From Bosea sp. Tri-49 (GTDB lineage: Bacteria > Pseudomonadota > Alphaproteobacteria > Rhizobiales > Beijerinckiaceae), in assembly GCF_003952665.1 (NCBI RefSeq), contig NZ_CP017946.1, positions 5,413,001 through 5,477,000 on the forward strand: 64,000 nt of DNA. Reading direction: 5' to 3'. Positions 1-7,198 of this stretch are shown piece by piece. The first letter of the stretch is position 1. The number at the start of each line of letters is the position of its first letter. Position numbers and translations under genes: made by a program. The notes beneath the pieces are model-generated. The model saw only the letters and a list, made by a program, of their open reading frames with translations. It was not told the origin of the DNA and ran no database searches.

Positions 1-1
1 T

Positions 2-511
2 TACGGCGTGATGATCTGGTTGCCGAACTATCTGGCGACCCGCTTCGGTTTCGCCCTGACGCAGTCGGCGGTCTGGACCTCCGTCACCATCGCCGGCATG
101 GCGGTCGGCATCTACGCCTTCGGCCATATCGCCGACCGGATCGGACGCCGCCCGGCCTTCTTCGGCTACATGCTCGGCGCCGCCGTGATGGTCATCGTCT
201 ATTCGCGGCTGACCGACCCGTTCCAGCTCCTGGTCGCCGGCGCGGTGATGGGCTTCTTCGTCAACGGCATGCTCGGCGGCTATGGTGCGCTGATCAGCGA
301 GCTCTTCCCGACGACGGCGCGGGCGACGGCGCAGAACGTCCTGTTCAATATCGGGCGCGGCGTCGGCGGCTTTGGTCCGCTCGTCGTCGGGACGATTGCG
401 GCGGCCTACAGCTTCGAGATGGCGATCGCCCTGCTGGCGGCGCTCTACCTGCTCGACATCCTGGCCATGTGGTTCCTGATTCCGGAGCGGCGTGGCGCTG
501 AGCTCGCCTGA
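2..511 (+). CDS. MFS transporter, C-terminal part (cut by window edge)
   Basis: The frame is open from the first bases of the window, so this is the C-terminal ~170 residues of a major facilitator superfamily permease. About five hydrophobic helices are visible. The loop GHIADRIGRRPAF matches the conserved MFS cytoplasmic G-x-x-x-D-R-x-G-R-R motif, and the stretch around ISELFPTTARATAQN resembles the motif before helix 11 in the sugar/aromatic-acid:H+ symporter families. The stop lies 16 bases before the pyrK-like gene, in the same operon. From the downstream enzymes I infer an importer for orotate, dihydroorotate or a related acid; the sequence itself does not reveal the substrate. Confidence 0.85.
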   Translation, partial: YGVMIWLPNYLATRFGFALTQSAVWTSVTIAGMAVGIYAFGHIADRIGRRPAFFGYMLGAAVMVIVYSRLTDPFQLLVAGAVMGFFVNGMLGGYGALISELFPTTARATAQNVLFNIGRGVGGFGPLVVGTIAAAYSFEMAIALLAALYLLDILAMWFLIPERRGAELA

Positions 512-527
512 GCGCGGGGGTATCGCC

Positions 528-1397
528 ATGTCGATCCAGCTCGATCAGTCCCAGGCGGCCGCGCCATCCGGCGCGCCCATCGGCGGCAGCGCGCCCTGGA
601 AGGCGAGCATCGTCGCCGAGCTCGCCGAGGTCGTCCGCAACCAGGCGGTGAACGCTGAGTACCGGCACCTCGTTGTGAACTGCAGCGAGGAGGCGGCGGC
701 CGCCCAGCCGGGGCAGTTCTTCCAGCTGCTCTGCCCGCAGCCGGCGGGCGAGCAGCCCTTCCTGCGCCGGCCGATGAGCCTCTACGGGGCCGATCCCGAC
801 AAGCGCCAGGTCGAGTTCCTCTACAAGGTGACCGGCGCCGGCACGCGCGGCCTCGATACGCTGCGGCCGGGCGACCAGCTCGACATCATGGGGCCGCTCG
901 GCGTCGGCTTCACGCTCGATCCGGAATGGCGGCACATCGTCGCCGTCGGGCGCGGGGCGGGGCTGGCGACGCTCGCCCCGCTCGCCAGGGCCGCGAAGGC
1001 CAATGGCACGCAGGTGATCGCGGTCTTCAGCGCAAGGCGGCCTGATCTACTCGTCTCGGTCGAACTCTTCCACCGCCATGGTGCCGACGTCATCGCCGTC
1101 ACCGATTCCGAAGCGACCAGCGGGCCGGCCAATGTCGAGCGCATCCTGCGCCGCCTTGTCGCCGACGGTCGCTGCGATGCCTTCTTTACCTGCGGTTCGA
1201 GCCGGCTGATGCGGGTGCAGCAGCGCCTCGCACGAGAGTTCGGCCTGCCCGGCCAGGTCGCGATGGAGCAGCAGATGGCCTGCGGAATCGGCCTTTGCTA
1301 CTGCTGCGTGCGCGACTTCAACGTCAACGGCGAGATCGTCAACCGGCGCGTCTGCTGGGACGGCCCGGTCTTCGACCTGATGGAGGCGCTGCCATGA
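528..1397 (+). CDS. pyrK: Dihydroorotate dehydrogenase electron-transfer subunit (PyrK-like)
   Basis: A 289-residue ferredoxin-reductase-fold protein that passes electrons between NAD(H) and a partner flavoprotein. The flavin-binding motif RRPMSLYG is near residue 80, a GRGAGLATLAP dinucleotide motif lies mid-protein, and a C-terminal cysteine cluster (CGIGLCYCC ... RRVC) forms the [2Fe-2S] site typical of PyrK. I chose the ATG at 528, preceded by a purine-rich GCGGGGG, over an upstream start that overlaps the transporter. The stop overlaps the pyrD start in an ATGA arrangement, as expected for a heterotetrameric class 1B dihydroorotate dehydrogenase. The N-terminal ~20 residues are low-complexity and may be an extension. 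Confidence 0.88.
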   Translation: MSIQLDQSQAAAPSGAPIGGSAPWKASIVAELAEVVRNQAVNAEYRHLVVNCSEEAAAAQPGQFFQLLCPQPAGEQPFLRRPMSLYGADPDKRQVEFLYKVTGAGTRGLDTLRPGDQLDIMGPLGVGFTLDPEWRHIVAVGRGAGLATLAPLARAAKANGTQVIAVFSARRPDLLVSVELFHRHGADVIAVTDSEATSGPANVERILRRLVADGRCDAFFTCGSSRLMRVQQRLAREFGLPGQVAMEQQMACGIGLCYCCVRDFNVNGEIVNRRVCWDGPVFDLMEALP

Positions 1398-2356
1398 GCA
1401 TGACTCCCAATATCGACCTCTCCGTCGCGATCGGCGGGCTCACCCTGCGCAATCCGGTGATGCCGGCGTCCGGTACCTTCGCCGAGGGGCTGGAGAAGGT
1501 GATGGACTTCAACCGGCTCGGCGCCTTCGTCACCAAGACGATCACCCGTGAACTGCGCGCCGGAAATCCGCTGCCGCGCGTGGTCGAGCGGCCGGGTGGA
1601 TTGATCAATGCCATCGGCATCCCGTCGAAGGGCGTGCCCTATTTCATCGAGAAGATCATGCCGCATTACGCGGCCTACGACACGCCGCTGGTCGTCTCGA
1701 TCTCGGCGCCGACGGCGGAGGGCTTCGCCAGCCTCGCGGCGGAACTCTCGATCCCCGGCGTCGCTGCGATCGAGGCCAACATCTCCTGTCCGAACATCGA
1801 AGAGGACGGCAAGGCCTTCGCGATGCGGGCTGAGTCCACCGAGAAGGTGACGCGCCTGCTCCGGGCCGCGACCGAGCTGCCGCTCTGGCTCAAGCTCACC
1901 CCGAACACCGGCGACGTGCCCGAGGTGGCGCGCGCCGCCGAGGCCGCAGGTGCCGACGCGGTCGTGGTCGCCAATACCATCCTGTCGATGGCGATCGACC
2001 TGAAGAGCTTCAAGCCCTGCCTCGGCAACATCATGGGCGGGCTCTCGGGGCCGGCGATCAAGCCGATCGTGCTGCGCCAGGTCTTCCAATGCGCCAAGGC
2101 GGTGAAGATCCCGGTGATCGGCTGCGGCGGTATCTCCACCGCCGAGGACGCGATCGAGTACATGCTCGCCGGCGCCAGCGCGGTGCAGGTCGGGACCGCG
2201 ACCTTCCTGCAGCCGGCGGCGATGACGACGATTATCGACGGGCTCCGGAGCTTCTGCCTGCATCGCGAAATCCCGCGCGTCACCGATCTGATCCGTGGCG
2301 TCGTCATCGAGGAGGCCGACGAGCCCGATCTCGCCTGGCTGGACCCGGTCTCGTGA
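1394..2356 (+). CDS. pyrD: Class 1B (NAD-linked) dihydroorotate dehydrogenase catalytic subunit
   Basis: A 320-residue TIM-barrel FMN enzyme interconverting dihydroorotate and orotate. The start matches the family (LSVAIGGLTLRNPVMPASGTF). The catalytic-cysteine loop NISCPN is present, as are the late FMN-phosphate motifs GGLSGPAIKPI and IPVIGCGGIST followed by GASAVQVGTATF. The length is normal. Coupling to a PyrK partner four bases away makes it class 1B, the type that can run in the orotate-reducing direction with NADH. Most proteobacteria use the quinone-linked class 2 enzyme for biosynthesis, so this is likely a specialised second enzyme. A dihydropyrimidine dehydrogenase (PreA) assignment is less likely because PreA has extra C-terminal ferredoxin cysteines that are absent here. 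Confidence 0.9.
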   Translation: MSMTPNIDLSVAIGGLTLRNPVMPASGTFAEGLEKVMDFNRLGAFVTKTITRELRAGNPLPRVVERPGGLINAIGIPSKGVPYFIEKIMPHYAAYDTPLVVSISAPTAEGFASLAAELSIPGVAAIEANISCPNIEEDGKAFAMRAESTEKVTRLLRAATELPLWLKLTPNTGDVPEVARAAEAAGADAVVVANTILSMAIDLKSFKPCLGNIMGGLSGPAIKPIVLRQVFQCAKAVKIPVIGCGGISTAEDAIEYMLAGASAVQVGTATFLQPAAMTTIIDGLRSFCLHREIPRVTDLIRGVVIEEADEPDLAWLDPVS

Positions 2357-3648
2357 CCGCGCAAGCTGCCGAGATGCGCAACATCTTCAGCGGTGATGAG
2401 CGCGACCGCGCCCTTTCCGAGGCGCTGTTCGACGCCTTGCGCGAAGCGACCAGCGATGGCGTCGGCATCAGCCGCGAAGCCTATAGCGAACGCGAGTCCC
2501 TGGCGCTCGACCTGGTCGAAGCGAAGGCGCGCGAGCTCGGCCTTGCGACCGAGCGCGACGCCGGCGCCAATCTCGTCGTCACGCTGGCAGGCAGCGAGCC
2601 GGAGCTGCCCTTCCTCGCCTGCGGTTCGCATCTCGATTCCGTACCGCAAGGCGGTAATTTCGACGGCGCCGCCGGCGTCATTGCCGGCCTCGCCATCCTC
2701 GCCCGCTTCAAGGAAGAGGGCTTCGTTCCGCGCCGGACGATCAAGGTCTACGGGCTGCGCGGCGAAGAGAGCGCCCGCTTCGGCAAGGCCTATATCGGCT
2801 CCAGCGCTCTGTTCGGGAAACTCTCGACCGCCGATCTTTCCGTGCGCGATCATGCCAGCGGCCAGGCTCTCTCGGAGTGCATGCGCGCTGTCGGCGTCGA
2901 CATGGCCCGCGTCGAGAGGGCTGAGCCGTTGCTCGATCCCGCCACCGTCGCAGCCTGGATCGAACTGCATATCGAGCAGGGGCCGGTGCTGGTCGCGCGG
3001 GATCTGCCGATTGGCATCGTCACCGGCATCAGGGGCAATATCCGCCATCGCGAGGTCGAATGCCTCGGCGAGGCCGGCCATTCCGGCGCGGTGCCGCGCT
3101 GGCTCCGGCGCGATGCGGTCTTCGCCACGGCCGAGCTGATCACCCATCTCGACCGGCACTGGCGCACGCTGCTGGAGCGCGGCCGCGACGTGGTCATAAC
3201 GGCGGGCGTGCTCGGTACCGATCCGCAGGAGCACGCGATCGCGCGCATTCCCGGCACGGTGCGCTTCTCCTTCGAGATCCGCAGCCAGAGCCGCGAGACG
3301 CTGGAGGCCTTCTACGACCTGTTCCTCTCGGAATGCGGACTGGTCGGCGAAGAGAGGGGGGTCGAATTCCGCATTGATCGCCGGCTCGAATCTGTCCCGG
3401 CGGTGATGGACGGAGGGTGGATCGCGCGTCTCAAGACGGCGGCGCGAAATCTTGGCCTACCCGACGAGGAGATTCCGAGCGGCGCCGGCCATGATGCGGC
3501 GGTTTTTGCCAATGCCGGCATCCCCAGCGCGATGATCTTCGTGCGCAACCAGAACGGATCGCATAATCCGCATGAGGCGATGGCGATCGACGATTTCCTC
3601 GCCGGGGTCGCGGTGATGCGCGATGCCATCAGGGAGGCGGCGCAATGA
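2353..3648 (+). CDS. M20 hydantoinase/carbamoylase-family N-carbamoyl-amino-acid amidohydrolase
   Basis: A 431-residue dinuclear-metal amidase that removes the N-carbamoyl group from N-carbamoyl amino acids, or the ureido group of allantoate. Metal-binding motifs are visible in order: GSHLDSVPQGGNFDGAAG (His and Asp), GEESARF (Glu-Glu), ELHIEQGPVL (His), and a C-terminal SGAGHDA followed by NPHEA (His). Translation begins at a GTG that overlaps the pyrD stop. Beside an NAD-linked dihydroorotate dehydrogenase and an aspartase, N-carbamoyl-L-aspartate is the substrate that fits best. That is inferred from context; beta-ureidopropionate or allantoate hydrolysis remain possible. Confidence 0.85.
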   Translation: MTAQAAEMRNIFSGDERDRALSEALFDALREATSDGVGISREAYSERESLALDLVEAKARELGLATERDAGANLVVTLAGSEPELPFLACGSHLDSVPQGGNFDGAAGVIAGLAILARFKEEGFVPRRTIKVYGLRGEESARFGKAYIGSSALFGKLSTADLSVRDHASGQALSECMRAVGVDMARVERAEPLLDPATVAAWIELHIEQGPVLVARDLPIGIVTGIRGNIRHREVECLGEAGHSGAVPRWLRRDAVFATAELITHLDRHWRTLLERGRDVVITAGVLGTDPQEHAIARIPGTVRFSFEIRSQSRETLEAFYDLFLSECGLVGEERGVEFRIDRRLESVPAVMDGGWIARLKTAARNLGLPDEEIPSGAGHDAAVFANAGIPSAMIFVRNQNGSHNPHEAMAIDDFLAGVAVMRDAIREAAQ

Positions 3649-4325
3649 GCGCGAACGAGACCGGCCGCGAGGTCGCGCAGCTGTTGTTCAGGGCCGGCGC
3701 CATCCATGTCAGCCGCCAGCAGCCTTTCATTCTGGCGGCCGGCTGGGCGAGCCCCGTCTATGTCGATGTCCGCCTGCTGCTCGGCGATCCCACCTTGCGC
3801 CAGGCGGTGACCGATCTTGCCGCCCGCTATGCCGGCGCGGCCTTCCCGTCGGGCAGTCTCGATGCGATCGCCGGCGCCGAGACGGCCGGCATCCCCTTCG
3901 CCGCCTGGCTCGCCGACAGGTTGGCCCTGAAGCTGCGCTATGTCCGCAAGCGCCCGCTCGGCATCGGGCGCAACGCCCAGGTGGAAGGCGGGTCCGTCGA
4001 GGGCCTGCGCGTGTTGCTCATGGACGACCTGACGACCGACGGCGGCAGCAAGCTCAACTTCGCCCGTGGCCTGCGGGCGGCAGGGGCTGGGGTCGAGCAT
4101 GTCTTGACGATCTTCTATCACGACGTCTTTCCAGGTGCCGGCGCCCGGCTGCAGGAGGCCGGCCTGACCCTCCACGCCCTGGCCAACTGGGGCGACGTGC
4201 TGCGCGCCGAAGCCAGCCAGGGCCTCGCGCAGGAGGATCGCGCCGAGATCGAGCGTTTCCTAGCCGATCCGGTGGCCTGGTCGACCCGTCATGGCGGCCG
4301 CGCTAGCCTTGCCGTCCGGACCTGA
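3645..4325 (+). CDS. pyrE: Orotate phosphoribosyltransferase
   Basis: A 226-residue type I phosphoribosyltransferase converting orotate plus PRPP to OMP. The PRPP-binding loop is VLLMDDLTTDGGSKL, in the family position with paired acidic residues, and an N-terminal half (FILAAGWASPVYVDVRLLLGDP) is characteristic of OPRT. KLRYVRKRPLGIGRNAQVEG carries the flexible lysine loop. It overlaps the amidohydrolase by four bases (ATGA), so it is co-translated with the dihydroorotate dehydrogenase genes. In a catabolic operon it would let incoming orotate be salvaged to UMP as well as degraded. Whether it is the only pyrE in the genome cannot be seen here. Confidence 0.88.
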   Translation: MSANETGREVAQLLFRAGAIHVSRQQPFILAAGWASPVYVDVRLLLGDPTLRQAVTDLAARYAGAAFPSGSLDAIAGAETAGIPFAAWLADRLALKLRYVRKRPLGIGRNAQVEGGSVEGLRVLLMDDLTTDGGSKLNFARGLRAAGAGVEHVLTIFYHDVFPGAGARLQEAGLTLHALANWGDVLRAEASQGLAQEDRAEIERFLADPVAWSTRHGGRASLAVRT

Positions 4326-4343
4326 AGCAGGGAGCGATCTGCG

Positions 4344-5888
4344 ATGGCGGGACGTCGAAAGGAATCTGGCATGGCCGACGACGCTGGAACCGTTCCGCAA
4401 CCGGATGCTTCGCGCCCGGGTGCGGTGCAAGTCGCCACGACGCAGACCATTGCGCTGGCTGAGGTCTCGACCCGTCGTGAGCATGATCTGCTCGGTGAGG
4501 CCGACGTGCCTGCGGACGCCTATTGGGGCATCCATACCCTGCGGGCGGTCGAGAACTTTCCGATCACCGGCGTGCCGGTAGGCCATTTCCCCGAGCTGGT
4601 GCGCTCGCTCGTCCTGGTCAAACAGGCCGCGGCCCGCGCCAACCGGCGCCTCGGCAATCTGCCGGCGGCAAAGGCGGATGCGATCGAGCGCGCCTGCGAT
4701 CTGATAGCCAGGGACAACCGGTTCCACGATCAGTTCGTCGTCGATGCCGTCCAGGGCGGCGCCGGCACCTCGACCAACATGAACGCCAACGAGGTCGTCG
4801 CCAATGTCGCGCTCGAGCTGATGGGGCGGCCGAAGGGTGACTACGCCGCGCTCCATCCCAATGACGACGTCAACATGGCGCAGTCGACCAACGACGCCTA
4901 TCCGACGGCGCTGCGCCTAGCGGTGATCTTCGCGACCGAGCCCCTGATCGCGGCGCTCGATGAACTCGCCTTCGCCTTCAAGGCAAAGGCGGTCGAGTTC
5001 GCCGATGTGCTCAAGATCGGCCGTACCCAGCTCCAGGACGCCGTGCCGATGACGCTCGGCCAGGAGTTCGACGCCTATTTCACGACGATCAAGGAGGATG
5101 TCTCGCGCCTGCGGGAAGCTGCTGCCTTGTTCCGCGAAGTCAATCTCGGTGCGACGGCGATCGGCACCGGCATCACCGCCGATGCGCGCTATGCGGCGCT
5201 CGCCATCGAGGAGCTCGCGCGCTCGGCGCGCCTGCCGCTCGTGCCGGCCACCAACCTGATCGAGGCGACCTCGGACATGGGCGCCTTCGTGCTGTTCTCG
5301 GGCGTGCTCAAGCGCGTCGCGGTCAAGCTCTCGAAAATCTGCAACGACCTGCGCCTGCTCTCGAGCGGGCCGCGCGCCGGCTTCGGCGAGATCCGCCTGC
5401 CGGCGGTCCAGGCCGGTTCCTCGATCATGCCGGGCAAGGTCAATCCGGTCATTCCCGAGGTGGTCAACCAGGTCGCTTACCTGGTCATCGGCCACGACCT
5501 GACCGTCACCATGTGCGCCGAGGGCGGCCAGCTCCAGCTCAACGCCTTCGAGCCGACCATCGGCTATTGCCTGCTCTCCTCGCTGCGCCACCTCACCGCT
5601 GCGGTGACGGTGCTGACGACGCGTTGCGTCGCCGGCATCGAGGCCGATCGCGAGCGCTGCCTGGCGCTGGTCGAGGATTCGATCGGGCTCGTCACGGCGC
5701 TGGTCCCGGCGCTCGGCTATGAGGCGTCCTCGCGCGTCGCCAAGCGCGCGCTCGCCGAGAAGCGCAAGGTCGCCGACATCGTGCTCGAGGAGGGGCTGCT
5801 CACACGCGCCGAACTCGACGAATTGCTGCGCATCGAGGCGATGACCGCGCCCTCGCGCGCCAGGCCGCCAACCCCGTCGCGCGCCTGA
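4344..5888 (+). CDS. aspA: Aspartate ammonia-lyase (aspartase)
   Basis: Deaminates L-aspartate to fumarate and ammonium. It is a fumarase/aspartase superfamily member with the early motif DAYWGIHTLRAVENF, the substrate motifs GAGTSTNMNANEV and HPNDDVNMAQSTNDAYPTA, and the signature GSSIMPGKVNPVIPEVVNQ. The VNQVAYLVIGHDLTV stretch after the signature favours aspartase over fumarase. An ATG at 4371 preceded by AAAGGAA is an equally good start and would remove nine residues; either way there is a ~30-residue N-terminal tail not usual in the family. It lies 18 bases after pyrE on the same strand, which makes it the terminal step of the proposed orotate-to-fumarate route. Confidence 0.9.
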   Translation: MAGRRKESGMADDAGTVPQPDASRPGAVQVATTQTIALAEVSTRREHDLLGEADVPADAYWGIHTLRAVENFPITGVPVGHFPELVRSLVLVKQAAARANRRLGNLPAAKADAIERACDLIARDNRFHDQFVVDAVQGGAGTSTNMNANEVVANVALELMGRPKGDYAALHPNDDVNMAQSTNDAYPTALRLAVIFATEPLIAALDELAFAFKAKAVEFADVLKIGRTQLQDAVPMTLGQEFDAYFTTIKEDVSRLREAAALFREVNLGATAIGTGITADARYAALAIEELARSARLPLVPATNLIEATSDMGAFVLFSGVLKRVAVKLSKICNDLRLLSSGPRAGFGEIRLPAVQAGSSIMPGKVNPVIPEVVNQVAYLVIGHDLTVTMCAEGGQLQLNAFEPTIGYCLLSSLRHLTAAVTVLTTRCVAGIEADRERCLALVEDSIGLVTALVPALGYEASSRVAKRALAEKRKVADIVLEEGLLTRAELDELLRIEAMTAPSRARPPTPSRA

Positions 5889-5945
5889 TCCTCGGTCGCG
5901 TCGCCGGCCCGCGCCGAACATGATCCCACCTCGCAGAGAGAAACG

Positions 5946-6251
5946 ATGAACGAGCTGTTGAACTGGTTGCTGCAGCAGAAGGGCAGCCTTCGCACCTATG
6001 TCGAATTCCAGGATCGGGCGCTGGCACTGCGTGCTACCGAGCCCGAGCATGCCGCGCTCCTGCGTCTGCTCGCCGATCTCGCTGGCCGCTTTGCCGACGC
6101 TTATGACGGTCAGCCGCTCTCGGCCGAAGTGGCGGCGCGCGCGCTCGATCAGCTGATCGAATTCCTCGAAAAGGCCGTCGGCCAAAGCGCTGCAGGCCCG
6201 TCCGACCATCTCGTATTGCTCAACCAGATCGGGACCAGCGAACTCGCCTAG
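5946..6251 (+). CDS. Small hypothetical protein, 101 residues
   Basis: A short acidic, helix-rich protein beginning MNELLNWLLQQKGSL, with no transmembrane segment and no motif I recognise. The start follows a purine-rich GCAGAGAGAAACG leader. It trails the aspartase gene by about 57 bases on the same strand and may be the last gene of that operon. Codon use resembles its neighbours and it stands upstream of a long non-coding stretch. No function is assigned. Confidence 0.55.
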   Translation: MNELLNWLLQQKGSLRTYVEFQDRALALRATEPEHAALLRLLADLAGRFADAYDGQPLSAEVAARALDQLIEFLEKAVGQSAAGPSDHLVLLNQIGTSELA

Positions 6252-6569
6252 TTTGCAGGGGCTGCGGCTAAGGCATCCGCGACGCTGGTGTGGTGCTCGT
6301 GGCCAAACTGATCCGCGCTCAGGCGGCTGACGAGCAGATTGCAGCAGTGTTTCACGCTTTGTTGCTGGCGTGTTGCTGCCGAGTAGTCGATCAGGCTTCG
6401 CGTCATCAATAGGACAGGATGAGTACTGCCGCGGCTCAAATTCCATGCGCGACCGCATCCACATTTCCCCGCGGTGGTACCGGGAAAATTGCTTCAAACA
6501 GTGAGGACTAGCTGGCGCGCGCCTGAGCGATCTAGCAATCTTGGAACGAACCTGTAAGCGCGAGGCAAG

Positions 6570-6722
6570 CACGGGCTCTTGGAGTCCTTCAGAGATGACA
6601 TTCGACAATCCAAGCCTGAAAAGCAAAAAGTGCCACAACACCAGACGCTTACGTGGCTCTCAAGCCTAGAGATTGTCTGGAGAGGGCGAAGGGATCCGAA
6701 CCCTCGCCCCAACCTTGGCAAG
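6570..6722 (-). repeat. Decayed copy of tRNA-Gly 3' half plus its downstream flank
   Basis: About 150 bases match the interval 12029-12182 with many substitutions. Positions 6678-6722 correspond to the tRNA-Gly 3' half read on the minus strand: CCA end, acceptor strand, T arm and anticodon arm. Similarity stops abruptly inside the anticodon stem-loop. The flanking part retains the AGCAAAAAG tract and the remains of the terminator, whose stem is now mispaired. A half tRNA truncated at the anticodon loop is the usual footprint of site-specific integration at a tRNA gene. Confidence 0.72.
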
Positions 6723-7140
6723 CAATTTATCGAGGTGTTTCAGCGGTATACTTGTCACCAGTCGCTCGACGACACGCTGTTGCACTCTTATGCAGCCTGC
6801 ACCGCTGCGACGTTTCGGGAGCTGAGCGACACGTGTGAACGACGGCAGAGGGTGGAGGCTGCAACCGCGAGGTAAACCGCATTAGCCGAGCCCTCCGGTG
6901 ACACAAAGACACTCGCCATGGGGCGCTCCAGAGCCGCCGAATGAAGTTCTCTAGCCTCCACTGCAAAATTGCGGAATACGGATTGTGCTCTCCTTATAGG
7001 TTGGATATCTCTCGTCAGGGTTGTGATGGGGATGCTGAAGTTCGTGACGCACCGGATGGCGTCGTGACCGGATCTGCCGACAGCATCCCGGTCTGGAGTC
7101 TCGGCCACGACGATTTCAGCAACATCTGAGCGTCAACCTG

Positions 7141-7168
7141 CACCGGGCGCAGTCTCCTTTGCCCGGTG
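7141..7168 (+). promoter_or_regulatory. Perfect 8-bp inverted repeat ahead of the type I secretion operon
   Basis: CACCGGGC at 7141-7148 and GCCCGGTG at 7161-7168 pair perfectly around a 12-base loop, ending 30 bases before the ABC transporter start. The following TTATGTCTCCTT is not a clean U tract, so it may be a weak terminator of upstream transcription, an operator or a leader structure. Confidence 0.4.
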
Positions 7169-7198
7169 TTATGTCTCCTTGCTGTGTGAGTTTCCGCG

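Larger units (their letters stand above)
6252..7198. other. Long gene-poor stretch with decayed tRNA copy
   Basis: Nearly 950 bases with no convincing gene. Base composition is visibly less GC-rich than the neighbours, and the open frames on both strands are short, rich in Cys/Arg/Ser and without ribosome-binding sites. It contains the degenerate tRNA-Gly 3' half described separately and a hairpin just before the secretion operon. The appearance is that of an old insertion boundary. Confidence 0.6.

Noticed and set aside
1675..3234. 519-residue minus-strand open frame
   Set aside because: Antisense shadow of pyrD and the amidohydrolase; composition is Arg/Ala-rich, with no domain or ribosome-binding site.
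4917..6641. 574-residue minus-strand open frame across aspA
   Set aside because: Shadow of the aspartase gene, rich in Arg, Gly and Glu repeats typical of antisense of GC-rich coding DNA.
6678..6722. Second functional tRNA-Gly gene
   Set aside because: Only the 3' half is present and sequence ends in the anticodon loop; no 5' acceptor or D arm follows.
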